The notes: generated by a model not told the origin, from the letters alone. Counted from the first letter of the stretch, positions 46,914 through 60,183 are shown. The stretch is 64,000 nt of DNA from Amaranthus tricolor (GCF_026212465.1 NC_080058.1:2404001-2468000), one strand, 5' to 3'. Translations and numbers: made by a program.

Positions 46914-48956
46914 AGCAAATTTATCGAAATAGAGAGTATTTAAAAACGAGTGATTATTTGTTCTTATTTTTAAATTTTAATTATTTTCATAGAGTATTTG
47001 TAGAGTTTTAACCAAAAAATTTAAATTTATTGTTGAGCTATTTTTTTAATATGGTATTAGAGTGACAGAGTCAATTATAATAGGTTAAAATTTCATTCAC
47101 ATCTCATTTTGAATGAAAGTGTCATTATTTGTTTTTTTAGCTAGCTTTGACCCCTTACAAAATATATGATATATAGTTTAAAAAGTGCAAAAATATAAAA
47201 CATTTTATTGTAGCTCAATAATTGGAGTAAGACATTTGTGACTTATCTTAATTTTAGTAATGTTTTTTTTGAGACTTAATAGGCGAATATGTGGAGTCAA
47301 AAACACTTAGATTTTTTCATAAGCGATAACTATAAGAAGACTTTAACTCCAGTTGTTGAATATAACTTTTGCTATGATTCAAAATCATTTCAGTTTACAC
47401 AATTTTAAAATTTTTATACTCCTAGTTTAATTAAGTTTCATATAGTAAATAATTTGCTAGTATATTAAATATTTAGCTCCTCCTAATTAAAAGTTTTAAC
47501 TTTGCCGCCCTGTAAGACAGTGAGGAATGCAATAATATATAATACATCTCTGAGTTTGGATCATTAGCGAAAGTGCTTAACCTTTTGTACGTTATAAAAA
47601 ATGCTCAACTTTTAGCTACATTTTTTTGTTGTTGTTGATCTATTATTTATATCTTCTAATTCCATCCACGTCAAACTCATTTTCTAACTATTCTATATGA
47701 AAAAAAAAAAAATTAGAATACTAGATTGTTGGAAATTATTAAAGGAGTATCTTGTATATAGATGATAAATTTGCATGATGACCTACTATATATTGCAATT
47801 TGCAAGTGATGTATCATATATTCATATGCATATGATACAAAAGTAAATTGGACGGTTGGACCATATTCGGTCTATTTACGTATGTGCGATGTGACATGAG
47901 TACATGGTCATTCATCATGATGCATGTAGGTGATACCATCATTTCATGTACAATAGATCAACTATCAACTTAGATCGACCAATGCAAAATCAACAACGAT
48001 TACATCCTTATCCTTTTACTTCACTAAATTCTCTGTTTTTTCTTTAAATTGCGAGAGTTTTATATTGCACAAAAAATAAAAAATACTGGTATTATTAAAT
48101 TGTATAGATAATATTAATAGAGAGTTAAATGTATGAATGAAAATAATAAGTAAGGATGTTATTATAAAAAAATCATAGCAAAGTAAAAATGATGATCTAT
48201 TAGAGATATAAAAAGTATCTTAGAGAAATGGCATAGCTTAGTTATATGTTTAGATGCAGTAATCTAATTATGGTAGGTATAAGATAAAGCGGAAGGATCA
48301 AATTAAGAATAGCATAAGTGAGTTTCATCTCTTTAAGTGTTTAATCAAAGATAAAAGTAGTTAGAGATAAACTACGCTGTTGGTAGTTATCTTTGTCATG
48401 ATTATTATTTGTGACTTTATGATTGTTATATCGATCATTTTCTTTTGGTTTATGTTATTAATCTTGCTATTTTCTCTCTATGAATTAAAATAAGGTTATT
48501 TATTTTCATTTTACAACTAATAAGCCATGCACTTTTCCAATTAATGTCTTGCTCTTGCTCGGCCACTTATGATATCAGATTGGACTCTCAAATATCAATT
48601 ATTTAAGGCTACAATAATTGAAGATAGAAGAATTTGGAATAGAATTAACAAAGTTTGGAGGACTTTCTTTTTATGGATAAAAAAGCAACAACATAACCTC
48701 AATTTCTTTAGACAACATCTCTATAAAAATAGACAAGACAGAGATGGGCCGGGTGAGAAACCGAATGCTCATTCTACCTATGCCCCAGTCCCTACAACTC
48801 TGTACGACTCCCAAAAATTTGACAAAATACGTTAAATATTTAAAAAAAAATTCAAAAAATAACCGTTTTCATATCAAAGATGTAGATAGGTATAATAAAA
48901 AAATCAAAACTCTTTTATTCGTGTTATTAATAGCGAACTAATGGAAGATAATGTAT
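46914..48956. other. Intergenic region, no gene seen
   Basis: AT-rich sequence with scattered stops in all frames and no recognisable protein motif or clear inverted-repeat element. Confidence 0.4.
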
Positions 48957-48964
48957 GTTGTAGC

Positions 48965-49903
48965 TAGACCTGGGAAAACGGTCGGTCGGTCGGGTTTTGG
49001 GTCGGATCAATTTCGGTCGGGTCATTTTCGGGTCGGGTCAGTTTCAGGTCGGATCACTCTGGGTTTCGGGTAGGTTCGGATTGACCCAACGGGTTACCAT
49101 AAAACATTAGAATATCCAATCGACTAATTCAACATAAAAAAAATCATTAAAATGTCTAAAAAAAATCATTAGAGAAATTATATGTACGATTTTCAAAAAA
49201 TAGTTGGTATGTCAGGTTCATTTAAGTGCAAGAAAAATAGGGGAATTAATACTTATTTTGAAAGACTTGTAAGATACGCGCTTTATAAAAGTTATTTTGT
49301 TTATTATAATTGTAACGTTAGATAAAAATGACGTTAAAATTATCTTCACAATTTTCATGTTGGAAAGATATACAACTAACTAAGTACTTATTTCGTTTTA
49401 TAAGATACGCTGTTTTATAATTTAGGGTAGCGACATTCGTTTTTTGAAAAGCTCATTCAAACGTGCGAAACGTTCGTATAAATTATATTGATTTGCTTAC
49501 TGAAATGTAGAAGAATTAAAAACTCATTTGACTGATTTAACAAGATACATGTATTCAATTAAGATGATTATAACGTCCTGTTTTTAAAAAAAAAATAATT
49601 ACGATGGCTAAAAAGACGTTAAATACGTGTTTTTTGAGATCTATTGATGAGTTTTAGGGTTCAAGTGATACACTCAATATGTTGAGATACTTTGAAAACT
49701 AAAATTTTATTTGAAATGAATTCTAACATTGAAATTACTCTAAAAATTGATATTAAATCTGTCAAAACGGGTCGGTTTTCGGTCGGGTAATTATCGGGTC
49801 GGTCATGTTTCGGATTAAGTCGCTTTCGGGTCGGTCGGGTTCGGGTTTTGTCGGGTCGGGTCCCGGGTTCATTTTCGGGTCGGATCAAATTTTCCCAGGT
49901 CTA
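48965..49903. mobile_element. hAT-type non-autonomous element, 939 bp
   Basis: The perfect 8-bp target duplication GTTGTAGC is at 48957-48964 and 49904-49911. The ends are TAGACCTGGGAAAA and, inverted, TAGACCTGGGAAAA. Both subterminal regions are dense in GGTCGGGT-type words (48980-49100 and 49765-49890), as in hAT elements whose transposase binds subterminal repeats. No transposase is encoded. Confidence 0.9.
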
Positions 49904-49965
49904 GTTGTAGCTATTGCAGGGACAAAAATATATAGTTGTTGGTTCACTTGTTGTCTTGTTGACTT

Positions 49966-50637
49966 TAGGGATGGTCATGGGGCGGGTCTAGAGCGGGTCC
50001 AGCCAGACTCGTATCCAGACCCATTAATTTTTAGTGGATCCAGATCTGGATTCGGATCCTAAGGGTCCAAAATTTACACTCCTAGATCCAGACCCGCCGG
50101 ACTTGATGGGTCTAGGGTTCTTAATGGGTCCTTAATGAATCTAAAAAAAGTATCTTAGCTTGGCAAATTTGAGCCATTTGTAAGTCGTTTTTTTAGTTTG
50201 TCTTCTTATCTTGATCTGTCTTCTTATCATGATTTATTTCCATTTATTATTAATATTTAGTTTGTCAATAAAAAAGTTTATAAATAATAAATAAATAAAA
50301 TTTATTATAACAAATTCTTTTCAATTTATTTCAAAATTCAATGAATGTACACTAATTAGAGGTGAGCCGTTGGGTAAAAACCAAAGATGCACATATAAAA
50401 TACACGACTTTTTAGTAAAATGTCCGGATTTGGGTTCACGGGGAGGGTCTATAGGTCTTATTTGGGTCTGGGTTTGTATCTAAGGGTTTGGATCTGAATC
50501 CAGACCCATTATTTGTTTTTGAGATCTAATTCCAACCTGAATTTGATAAGTCTCAAATAATAAGTCTCAAACCCTAGAAAAGGGGTGGATTCGGGGCAGG
50601 TCTTATAGGATCTTGGACCCATGACCATCCATACTTG
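49966..50637. mobile_element. Second hAT-type non-autonomous element, next to the first
   Basis: The left end TAGGGATGGTCATGGGGCGG and the right end (complement TATGGATGGTCATGGGTCCA) are inverted. The termini and GGGTCC/TCCAGACCC words resemble the ends of the hAT element at 28113-31101, so it may be a deletion derivative of that family. I could not identify a clean target duplication. Confidence 0.7.
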
Positions 50638-52011
50638 CTATTATGAACAGCGAACAACCTTAGTTTTTCTGTCCTTTCAAAAATTATAAAATTGTCTTCC
50701 TTTTGTTCGCTGTTAGTAACAACGAACAAAGTCTATCGTGGTAAATTTCTTTTACAAGCCTCGACCTTAGGCTTGGAAACGGAGACAGTTATTTAAAAAA
50801 ATATTATTTTATTCAATTTTTCTACAGTTCTCTCCCAACTATTTTTCTCCATTAATTTATACTTTTTTTTGTGTTAATTTCTTAATATGTTATACTTTTT
50901 TCATTTCATTGAGATTCTTAAATATGTTACGTGAATCAATACGAACTATGTAAGTGCGGCAACTAATTTCAACCGTTTGGTAACGGGTAAGTAATACATT
51001 CTTCGTTTTATTATCCTTGTAATTGATAGCATCATAGAAATATTTTTCCACACAATATATGGGAATTAGTAACAAACATTTAAGAGCAGAAGTAATCCAC
51101 TTTCGATACAACAATATACAAATAACCAACAGAATAAAGTAGTCACTAATCATAGTAATTAAGTAGAATCCCGTCAATATTCTTTGGAAATGGACTTAAA
51201 AGAAACATTGAATCATTGAATGCATCACTAAATTACAATGTTTTTGAAAGATAACATTTTGAATTAAACTTCTTCTGTTGTTCCTCAACACGTTTGAATT
51301 TGCCAGAAAAAACTAGGCATGCAATGCTTCAATTTAATTTAACGTACGATAAGTTAACACGAAATCTTATTATCTACTCTCTCCGTTTTCTAATGTTCTT
51401 CCCCATTTAGAATATTTTATTTTGGAGAGAGAAATTTGATTAAGATTTTCAAGACGTATATAATAGATGATAAAATATATTCATGTGAGATCTCGTTTTA
51501 AATTCGTCTTAATGTATACTTTTTTATCATATATTATTTATAATTTTTTATAATGCGTATTTAGAGATAGTAAAGTTCGAAAATTTATTTGAAAATTGTG
51601 CAAAAAGTAAATGGAAAGAACAAAATAAACGGATGAAGTATTTTTTAAAACTAGAGTAAAAAACTGATGAGGAGGTAAAGGTGTGGATCTCAAATTTATG
51701 TTGAAAAAAAAAAACAAAATAAAGAATAAACCTCAAAATACTTAAGTTAAAGAAATATAGGGTAAATAAAATATTTACCTGATCTTAAAATTATTAACTC
51801 CACCAGTAATTTAACCATTATTCTTCTATGATTTTAGTTAAAGTTATCTTTACATACTCTATATATTATAAAAAAAAATTGGGCGACGGCCTTTCTCGCC
51901 ATACTTAAGTTATTCTACTATGGATAATGTATTAACATTACTTTTTAGTAGTATCTTTAGTCATATATATAAAAAATAAATAATAAATAGCATGATATAA
52001 TTTAAATGTAG

Positions 52012-52089
<78 letters not shown>

Positions 52090-52640
52090 CATAAAATGCC
52101 AAAAGTATAAATACGTTAATAAATGTAGACAACTAGACACAAGAAACAAATTACATTAATAAAACTTTTAAAATTTATCTACTTTTGTCTTGTGTATAAT
52201 TTGTTGCATTTTAAAATTCTAACAATTATGAATTTTTAAAAATTTTAGAATATGTATAACATGTGACTTTGTTTATTAAGTTGACAAATAATATAACAGA
52301 ATTTAAAACTACACATGAAATTCAAGTCTTATATCAGTTAAAGTAAGTATCACTTTTTCAGATAAAAACATAAACATAATTTTTTTCCTAACACTTTCGT
52401 TCTTTTGTCTAGTTTAATAATCCAAAAAAATATACATTTATATTAAGTGTTAAGACTTTGGACCACAATGAACTTGTTTGCCGTGTTACTTTTTTTCTCT
52501 TAAGTTGCTTCTTACATCGTTACTCCAATCCATTATTGTCCCTACTACTACTACAAACTATGACACTGTTGACATAACTACTTCCTAGAAATAAATAATT
52601 ATAAAATATGAAACATGTGGTACGATATTCTCTTCCTTTC
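50638..52640. other. Intergenic region upstream of the lipase gene
   Basis: No gene is seen. AT-rich, with a (TA)n tract at 52016-52088 and simple A/T-rich stretches. Confidence 0.4.
52016..52088. repeat. (TA)n microsatellite
   Basis: About 36 uninterrupted TA units. The IYIYIY open frames read through it are artefacts. Confidence 0.97.
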
Positions 52641-52646
52641 CAATCT

Positions 52647-52654
52647 TATATAAG
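52647..52654 (+). promoter_or_regulatory. Candidate TATA box of the lipase gene
   Basis: TATATAAG, preceded by CCAAT a few bases upstream, lies about 140 nt before the ATG at 52794. It is the best TATA candidate in the upstream 200 bp. Confidence 0.55.
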
Positions 52655-52793
52655 AGCTCAAAGCTCTAAATCAACCAAAGAATTTCCACACAATATAATA
52701 AAAGTCCTAGAAAAAAGAAAAATATTCATCCTCTAAATTTTCATTTGTCTATAAACTCTTACTCTTACCTAGTATAATTAAGCTCATCCCTTC

Positions 52794-53771
52794 ATGGCAT
52801 ACCCACTTAGTTATCCTCACCTTCCACAAAACATGCTACTAGAGCAACAACTTTGCCATCACCAACTCTTTAATCCATGGCCAAATAATCTTACCAAAAT
52901 TACAAGTTATTCCTTATTTTCTAGTCGACGTCGATCATCAAAACCTAATAGAATGATTCAAAATGCATTAGTGCAAAGTCGTTTTGAATTATCGGTGGAA
53001 GAGAAAAGACAAAAAGAGTTTTTTCTTATGCAGAAGCCTGAACCTCAAGAGGATCCTAGGCTTCTGCGCGAGGTATGGAGAGAAATTCATGGAAAAAATG
53101 ATTGGGAAGGGATATTAGACCCTATAAACTCCCATCTTCGTCAAGAAATACTACGTTATGGGGAGTTTGCTCAAGCTTGTTATGATTCTTTTGATTTTGA
53201 TCCTCACTCTATGTACTGTGGATCTTGTAAGTTTGTGACTACTGAATTCTTTGACAAGTTGGAAATGGCTCATTATGGCTATAATATTTGTAGGTATGTG
53301 TTAAAAATTCTCAAGAAATTCATTTAGGTTTAATATTGTCATTCCTTTCTCATGCTAGTATTCCTACAAAAAGTTCATTTTGTCATGGGAAAAATTAGAG
53401 CCGACCCTAAGATTTAAGAGGCTCAGAATAAAATATTAATTATGGCTCTATACTTACTAAATATGCTATTTTAGTCCCCCTAAGGCTCCAACTATTAAAT
53501 AATATTAAAGTGTCATTTTTCTAATTTGTTGGATGAGTCAGGAACATAGCCCCCTCTTGCCCCTTATAGGATGGCCATGGGAAAGACTAGAGATTAATCC
53601 TTGCACGTAAGAGTAAGGGTAAACTAATACATATGCTAGAAGGTGAAAATCAAATTCCTATCCCAAGTAGAAAGAAAATACACTCAAATACTGGGTTATG
53701 ATTCTCAGTTCTACAAAAGTTTTTAAAGATAGTAATGCTCATTAAATTCTTGTTAAAATAAGCAGCAAATT

Positions 53772-53856
<85 letters not shown>

Positions 53857-56171
53857 TTTATGTCTTTAAATTACAACAATCGTCAAGATAAAACTATCAG
53901 CTTATTTTTAGTGATTATTGTAAATTTATTTTAAATTACAATAATCGCCAAGATAAAACTATCAGCTTAGCTTATATTTAATGGTTGTTGTAAATCTATT
54001 TTAAAGGAATAAAAGGAGCACTCTTCCTATTTGATTTTTGATATTCTATTTCTTTAAAAATGAAATTTATGGAGTCTTTGTATGTTTAAAGAAAAAAATA
54101 CAAAAATCATTTACTAACGGACCATAACAATTAATAATCCAACCTTAGGAAAAGAATTATTCATTTTGTTACTTTTATATAGAATATAATTAAGGCTTGT
54201 TTTTTTTATATATAATTGTTTAAATTTACATAAACTTATTCAAACATATTTGTCTTTATATTGCTTATGTATCAAACTTGTTAGACAATATTTGAACTCT
54301 TAAAGAGTCTTATTAAAAATTCACTTACTCTTATATATAATTGACCTTATTATTTCTGTAATAACAAATATAAAATAAAACCCAACCATTATTGACTTTT
54401 ATTTGAATTCATATGAACTTTCTAGCTAGCCCTTATCGCTCTAAAATTATTATTAATTCTTATCTCAAAACATTCCATGTTAATATCAAAATTTAGTTGA
54501 TTATATAAAATGTTGAAAACTTTTTGAACCAATAACCGAAATAAGCTCTTCATATTGGAGATCTTAAGTGCTGTCTACTCCAACAAAAACAACCCTCTTT
54601 AGATAATGGCGTAATGTTACTTGATTATAATGATGATAATTTAGATTTTAGAGAAAGAAAATGGGTCTAATTATATTCCATTGACAACTATGAAGTTAAT
54701 TGTCATCTTAATTATAATTTGTTAGAGTATATAATATTTTATAGGGCTTTAACTATAAGCTTAAACTTTTGGTCGAGTTGGTTTCTTGATATGGTATCAG
54801 AGCCAACATAACAAGAGGTCACAAGTTTGAATCTTACTCACCCCTTGTTTTGTGCTATAAATGAGTCGGGTCTATGTTGCTTCCACGCTTACTCAAAAAG
54901 CTTTCGTGATGAAACGTGTTAGAGTGTAATATATTTTGGGTATTAACTATTAGTTTAAATTTTTCGTTGAATTGATTTTTTTAACATAATTATCTTGTTG
55001 TTAAAATAATTTAGTTGATGTCACATACAAGGCCTACAAACATTTTATCTAACCTAGCACTCAAATTTTATGCCCTAATTATAGGTACCTTTATGCAACC
55101 TCAAACATTAATCTTGAAAGTTTCTTCCAAAAGTCAAGAAGCATTAGGAGTATATGGAGCCCACATGCAAATTGGATGGGTTATGTTGCGGTCACTAGTG
55201 ATGAAGAAGAGATCAAAAGGCTTGGACGTAGGGACATTCTCATATCATGGCGAGGAACAGTCACATACCTAGAATGGTTGCATGACCTTAAGAATATACT
55301 TCGACCAGCCCATTTTAGAGACAACCCTAACGTCCAAATTGAGTCCGGATTTTATGATCTTTACACCACCAAGGAAGAGAATTGTAAGTATTGCTCGTTT
55401 TCAGCTCGCGAGCAAGTCTTAGCCGAGGTGAAGCGACTAGTCGAGCAGTTCAAAGGGGAGGAGCTCAGTATAACAATCACCGGGCATAGTTTAGGTGGTG
55501 CACTTGCATTACTTAGTGCGTATGATATAGCCGAAATGAGGCTTAATATTGTTCGAGATGATAAGAATCGTACTAAGAAAATACCAGTTTCGGTGTTTTC
55601 CTTCGCAAGTCCTAGGGTTGGAAATCTTAAGTTTAAGGAGAGGTGTGATGAGTTAGGAATTAAACAACTTAGAGTGATTAATGTTCATGATAAGGTTCCC
55701 ACTATGCCTGGCCTTATAGCCAATGAGAAGAATAAGTTACAAAAGTATCTAGAAGACAAGGTACACTTTCCTTGGAGTTATGCCCATGTTGGGACTGAAC
55801 TTCCTTTGGATCATACCCATTCGCCTTTTCTTAAACCATCTGCAGATATAGGTTGTACCCACAATCTTGAAGCTCATCTACACCTCATTGATGGTTACCA
55901 TGGTAAAGGAAAAAAATTTAGCCTAGCTACCAAGAGAGATATAGCTCTTGTTAACAAGGACTCCAGCTTTCTTAAATCTGAATACGGGGTCCCTCCTCGA
56001 TGGAGGCAAGATCTCAACAAGGGTATGGTAAGGAACGCAGAGGGCCGGTGGGTTGTTCCTGAACGAGCTAGAGTCGAGCACCATTCACCCGACACTGCCC
56101 ACCACTTTGCCCTTGCCATGAAGTTTGCTTATGACCCACATTTTCACTTATCGTTCAATGGCGATCCATGA
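52794..56171 (+). CDS. Class I (DAD1-like) phospholipase A1, PLA1-Igamma type
   Basis: Two exons, 52794-53293 and 55085-56171, joined through AG|G (Arg) at a GT-AG intron, give 1587 nt and 528 residues. The N-terminal 60 residues are Ser/Arg-rich and low in acidic residues, suggesting a plastid transit peptide. The lipase_3 domain follows: LREVWREIHGKNDWEGILDP, RRDILISWRGTVTYLEWLHD, and the nucleophile elbow ITGHSLGGAL with Ser about residue 302. The catalytic Asp lies in VINVHDKVPTMPG (about 369) and a His in the HNLEAHLHLIDG segment (about 426-433). PLA1-I enzymes release fatty acids from the sn-1 position of chloroplast lipids; DAD1 itself starts jasmonate synthesis. Length matches the Igamma subgroup (about 510-530 residues) better than DAD1. 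The intron contains a complete TRIM and a (TA)n tract. Confidence 0.92.
53777..53854. repeat. (TA)n microsatellite in the lipase intron
   Basis: About 39 TA units without interruption. Confidence 0.97.
53862..54008. repeat. Tandem duplication of about 70 bp in the lipase intron
   Basis: AATTACAACAATCGTCAAGA with AAACTATCAGCTTA, then a TAAATTTATTTTAA tail, recurs as AATTACAATAATCGCCAAGA with the same following words. Confidence 0.8.
54720..54986 (+). mobile_element. Complete TRIM retrotransposon in the lipase intron
   Basis: The 5-bp target duplication TAATT is at 54715-54719 and 54987-54991. Terminal repeats of 72 and 70 bp (54720-54791 and 54917-54986) begin TGTTAGAG. The first is followed at once by the primer-binding site TGGTATCAGAGCC (54792-54804). 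The whole element is 267 bp and encodes nothing. It defines the family of which fragments lie in introns of reductase copies 1, 5 and 6. Confidence 0.88.
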
Positions 56172-58009
56172 AGGGGTTTATTAGCTACTCTACAACATCC
56201 ATGGTTAATTTTGAGATATCATTCAAAAGGCCTTTCGCTTAGGGCCCACCATTTGAAATGTCTTAATATGAAATTCAACCAAAAGGAAATAAAACAAACA
56301 AGATGTGACATTGTTTTGGGGTGTACATATATGGTATTAATTGTATGATGCACTTGTTTTGGAACTTTTGTACACCTAAATCATGTGGTTTGTGGTTCTC
56401 ATCTTAAGGTTGTACGAAATGTCAATGAATACAATGTTGATAACACATTGTTTATTGATGTAACATTGTCAATTTGCACTACAACGTTTGTGGGGCATTT
56501 ATTTAAGTTGGGTGTTGGGGACCAAGTCATCAACATCAAATTGCTCATGTACGTATATGTATGTCAGGGATGCTGTAAATAGTTTGATGTGAGTTATAAA
56601 TTGATGCATGTGTATATATATAATACAATTACAATAATTAATTAATTATTTTTTTATGTTAAAATTTGTTTATTGAATATGTTATAGATGGATAACAATT
56701 ATCAATTTCACAAGGATTACATTTAAATTGTTTATTACATTGTATTTCTTTACGGAAAATGATATAAATTTTATTTTCTGAATATAAAATTATTTTACGA
56801 TATCAATGAAAATTATACAATAACGATGTAATTAATATTATAATTTCAATGCACATTGCACAAATTTTCACCAAATATTTAATTCTACTGTTAACTTTTT
56901 TTTAACAATAATACAACGCTTATATACTCGAAATATCTTATTTTATTAAATGGAAAAAAGGGTATCATTTGTATTTGCCTTTAGACACTCGTACAAACAT
57001 AGCTTCTGTATCCTATTTAGGAATGTTCATGAGAACTAAGAAAAATAGAATCTTTTGGATGATAAATTTATTATTCTATTGAATAATAATTTTGATGGAA
57101 GAATAATGGTGAACATAAACATTAAAAAAATATTAAAAGAACATTAGTGGAAAAAATATTTGGACTACAACTAATAAAAAAATATGTTTATGAAGTTGAT
57201 GAGAAACACGTGGAAACTATAAGAAATATATAAAAATGTTAAGTTAAAGTTAGTGGAAGATATATGCAGACCATAAACATTATTAAAATACTTTTTATGG
57301 GAACAATAAATGAAACACCCCAAAATAACAAATGGAAACTTCTTTCCATTTTTTAATAAAGTTCCCACAATAAATATTCACAAAAATTAAGAAAAATAAA
57401 ATCTTTTATGTAAAGAATTATATTATAAAATACTTAATTTTTTATTTTTTTTATTGAACACATGTCACTCCAGTATTATTATTTTTTTTCCCTTCAAAAA
57501 TTCTAGTGGTACAATAGACACCTATCTATATACTAAATGTAATATTCTTAATGACAAATGAGTATAAATATACTATATACCATATTATTCTAAATGACAA
57601 ACGAGCATCAAATATTTTTTTCTGTCAATATTAATCCAGTTATTCTTCATAGTAAACATGAATATAGTTCTCATCATAAATATATAAATTTAAATATAAT
57701 ATTTAATGATATATACAGAAATTTTCTCTATTTCAAAGTATTTGCAATATTTGTGTTTTTACACAGTCCAATGCACTTATTTAATATCCAATATTTCTCA
57801 AAGAGATCGTCTCTAACCAGAATTTGTGTTAAAGTAATTTAGTTTATTTATATAAACCAAATAATAGTTATTGAATTAATGTGTGACGAATTTGCATGAA
57901 AAGTCCTAATTTGGACTTTACTAGTACTATCTATAACTACTCCTGAAATTATTTTCCATTGTAAATTAACTATTTTTGTAAAGTAGCTCTAAGCAGCCTT
58001 GTATACCAG
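56172..58009. other. Intergenic region downstream of the lipase gene
   Basis: No gene is seen. It includes the lipase 3' UTR, with AAATAAAA-type polyadenylation-like words near 56287. A GAGAC-type MITE fragment (AAAGAGATCGTCTCTAACCA) lies near 57799. The rest is AT-rich. Confidence 0.4.
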
Positions 58010-58189
58010 ATTTGTCAAAACCGCAAGGACGACGTATGGAACAAGAGAGTATGGGCGCCCGATAGAGTTGTTCTAACAGCGAAGTACGAGGTTTATCAGT
58101 GTATCCAAGCTGTGCACCCTAGCATTCCAGCCTCCAGGAGTCAAGTGGATGTGGATGGAGAATCTTTAGACTACAAGAATGGAGATCAG
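58010..58189 (+). other. Orphan exon-like segment, 60 codons, unknown family
   Basis: Between an AG acceptor (TATACCAG) and a GT donor (GATCAG|GTTTCA) lie exactly 60 open codons, phase 0 on both sides. They read ICQNRKDDVWNKRVWAPDRV and continue to SLDYKNGDQ. Base composition is clearly more GC-rich than the surroundings. I do not recognise the protein. No neighbouring exon was found in 2 kb on either side. It may be a captured or orphaned exon of a broken gene. Confidence 0.45.
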
Positions 58190-59418
58190 GTTTCATTTCA
58201 ACATAATTTACTAAGTGTGATATATTTAGTGACATTTAATTTAAATGTCACTATTTCAAATTTTAATAGTATGTATAGTTGATTTAATAACATTTATTAG
58301 ACCCTTTAGCAACTTAATAAAAAATCATACTCCCTCCTATTCAGTTCATTAGTCCCAAATCCAAATATGGTCAAGCCACCCTATTAGTCCCAATTCTATT
58401 TTTAGTATATATTTTTTACTCTTTTACTCTTACTCACGTTACTTTTTTTACAATTATACATTCATTAAACTCTATCAACTAACCCCTATAAATCCTACAT
58501 ATTCTTAATAAAACACATTAATTACATTTCCCTAATCACCCAAAATTAACCTTTCCCTCCATTTTGTAAACCTAACCCTAGATGTTCTTCATACATATTC
58601 TGGCAATCTTTATCTATCTCCATATCAACAAGCACCCTAGAAAACATCATTTCTGTTCATTTGTTCTTCAAAATCTGAGTATTTTCAAATCTGAGTTTGT
58701 TCTTCGAAATCTGAGTATTTGTAGATCTGAGTTTTCGATTTTGTGGGTACGTAATTTCTGATGTTCTTGTTATTATGTTCTTCGATTTTTGGTTTGTTGT
58801 TGTTGATTTGGTCTTATTTTTTTCCTGTTTTACGATCTGGGTTTGTTCTTGATTATTTTGTGCATTTGTTCTTCAAAATCTAGAGGTTTGTTCTTCGAAA
58901 TCTGGGTTTGTTGAGGATTTTTTACTTTTTTTTTTCTTTGTTTGTTCAAGATCTGGGTTTGTTCTTGATTTTTTTTTTCGTTTCAGAATCTGGGTTTGTT
59001 CCTGATTAATTTGTGCGTTTGTTCTTCGATTTTGTGGGTATGTTCTTTGAAATCTAGCTACGTAATTTGGGTGATTATTTCTGGATCTAATTTTTTTCGA
59101 AATATGAGTATTTGTAGATGTAAGTGTTTGTTTTCGATTTTGTGGGTACTTAATTTCTGATGTATTTGTTCGTATGTTCTTTGATTTTTTGGTTTGTTGT
59201 TGTTGATTTGGTCTCTTTTTTTCTGTTTCAAGGTCTGGCTTTGTTCTTGATTATTTTGTGCGTTTGTTCTTCAAAATCTGGGGGTTTGTCCTTCAAAATA
59301 TGGGTTTGTTGTTGAGTTTTTACTTTTTTTTTTCTTTGTTTGTTCAACATCTAGGTTTGTTCTTGATGTTTTTTTCGTTTTAGGATCTGGGTTTGTTCTT
59401 GATTATTTTGTGGGTTTG

Positions 59419-59757
59419 ATGAACACCGGTAAGATTCTTGATGATGATAGCCCTAAAAGGGTTGATGATGATTACCCTAATTATCCTGATGAATCTGATG
59501 ATGACTATGAATCATCTGTTGAGACTAATCCACGTTGGGGTCGAGAACTGGATTCTAAGGGTGAACCTATCTATACTCCAGAACTGGACGATCCTAACCA
59601 TGTGTATAACTCGATAGATGTTGTATTTGCTGAAAGTGATTGTGAGCAGGAAGAATGGCTTGATAGCCTTGGTCCATTTACAAGTATGTTTATGGTCATT
59701 AATTGCATATTTTTCTTGACTAGTAATGAAATGAATTTTTGGGTTGTTGTTTGAATT
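59419..59757 (+). CDS. Acidic open frame inside the mariner-like element, opposite strand to transposase
   Basis: An open frame begins at ATG 59419 (MNTGKILDDDSPKRVDDDYP), is very rich in Asp and Glu, and includes ETNPRWGRELDSKGEPIYTP and ESDCEQEEWLDSLGPF. A good donor (CAA|GTATGT) follows at 59684, so the true exon may end at 59683; the open frame itself runs to 59757. A short downstream segment near 62280-62363 (ISKDYDYPDVVEELKKLG) could be a further exon. The function and the link between the two parts are unknown. It might be an element-encoded accessory protein or a captured host fragment. Confidence 0.4.
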
Positions 59758-60183
59758 GATGCATTAATGAATACATGCCCAATAAACTTATGTGAGGGCA
59801 AATATTCTGGGCCACATTCATAGCATTATTCTATTCATTTATTGATTTTAGGAGGCTTGGTATTGACACCATATTTGATCTTGGAGGCTACCAATTGCCA
59901 CTAAAATCAAATGTTTATAAAAATAAGGCCTTAACTTAATGATGAACAAAAATTAAACCTGAGAGTAACTACTAAACAACCACTATTTTGATTTTACTAT
60001 TATTTCAATACAATTATTTCACAATAAACAACATAAATTTTTATACTTGTTGTTGAATTTGAAACAAATGCTTCCCAAAATATATCCAAAAGCTGTCCAA
60101 AAACTGTCCAAAAGTGTGCTTGATTGTTGTGTTGTTGGATCTTTCTTGTTGTCCAAAATGTGCATTCCTCCCTTGCTGCTTTA

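Noticed and set aside
51938..52149. Open frames with long IYIYIY runs
   Set aside because: Translation of the (TA)n microsatellite.
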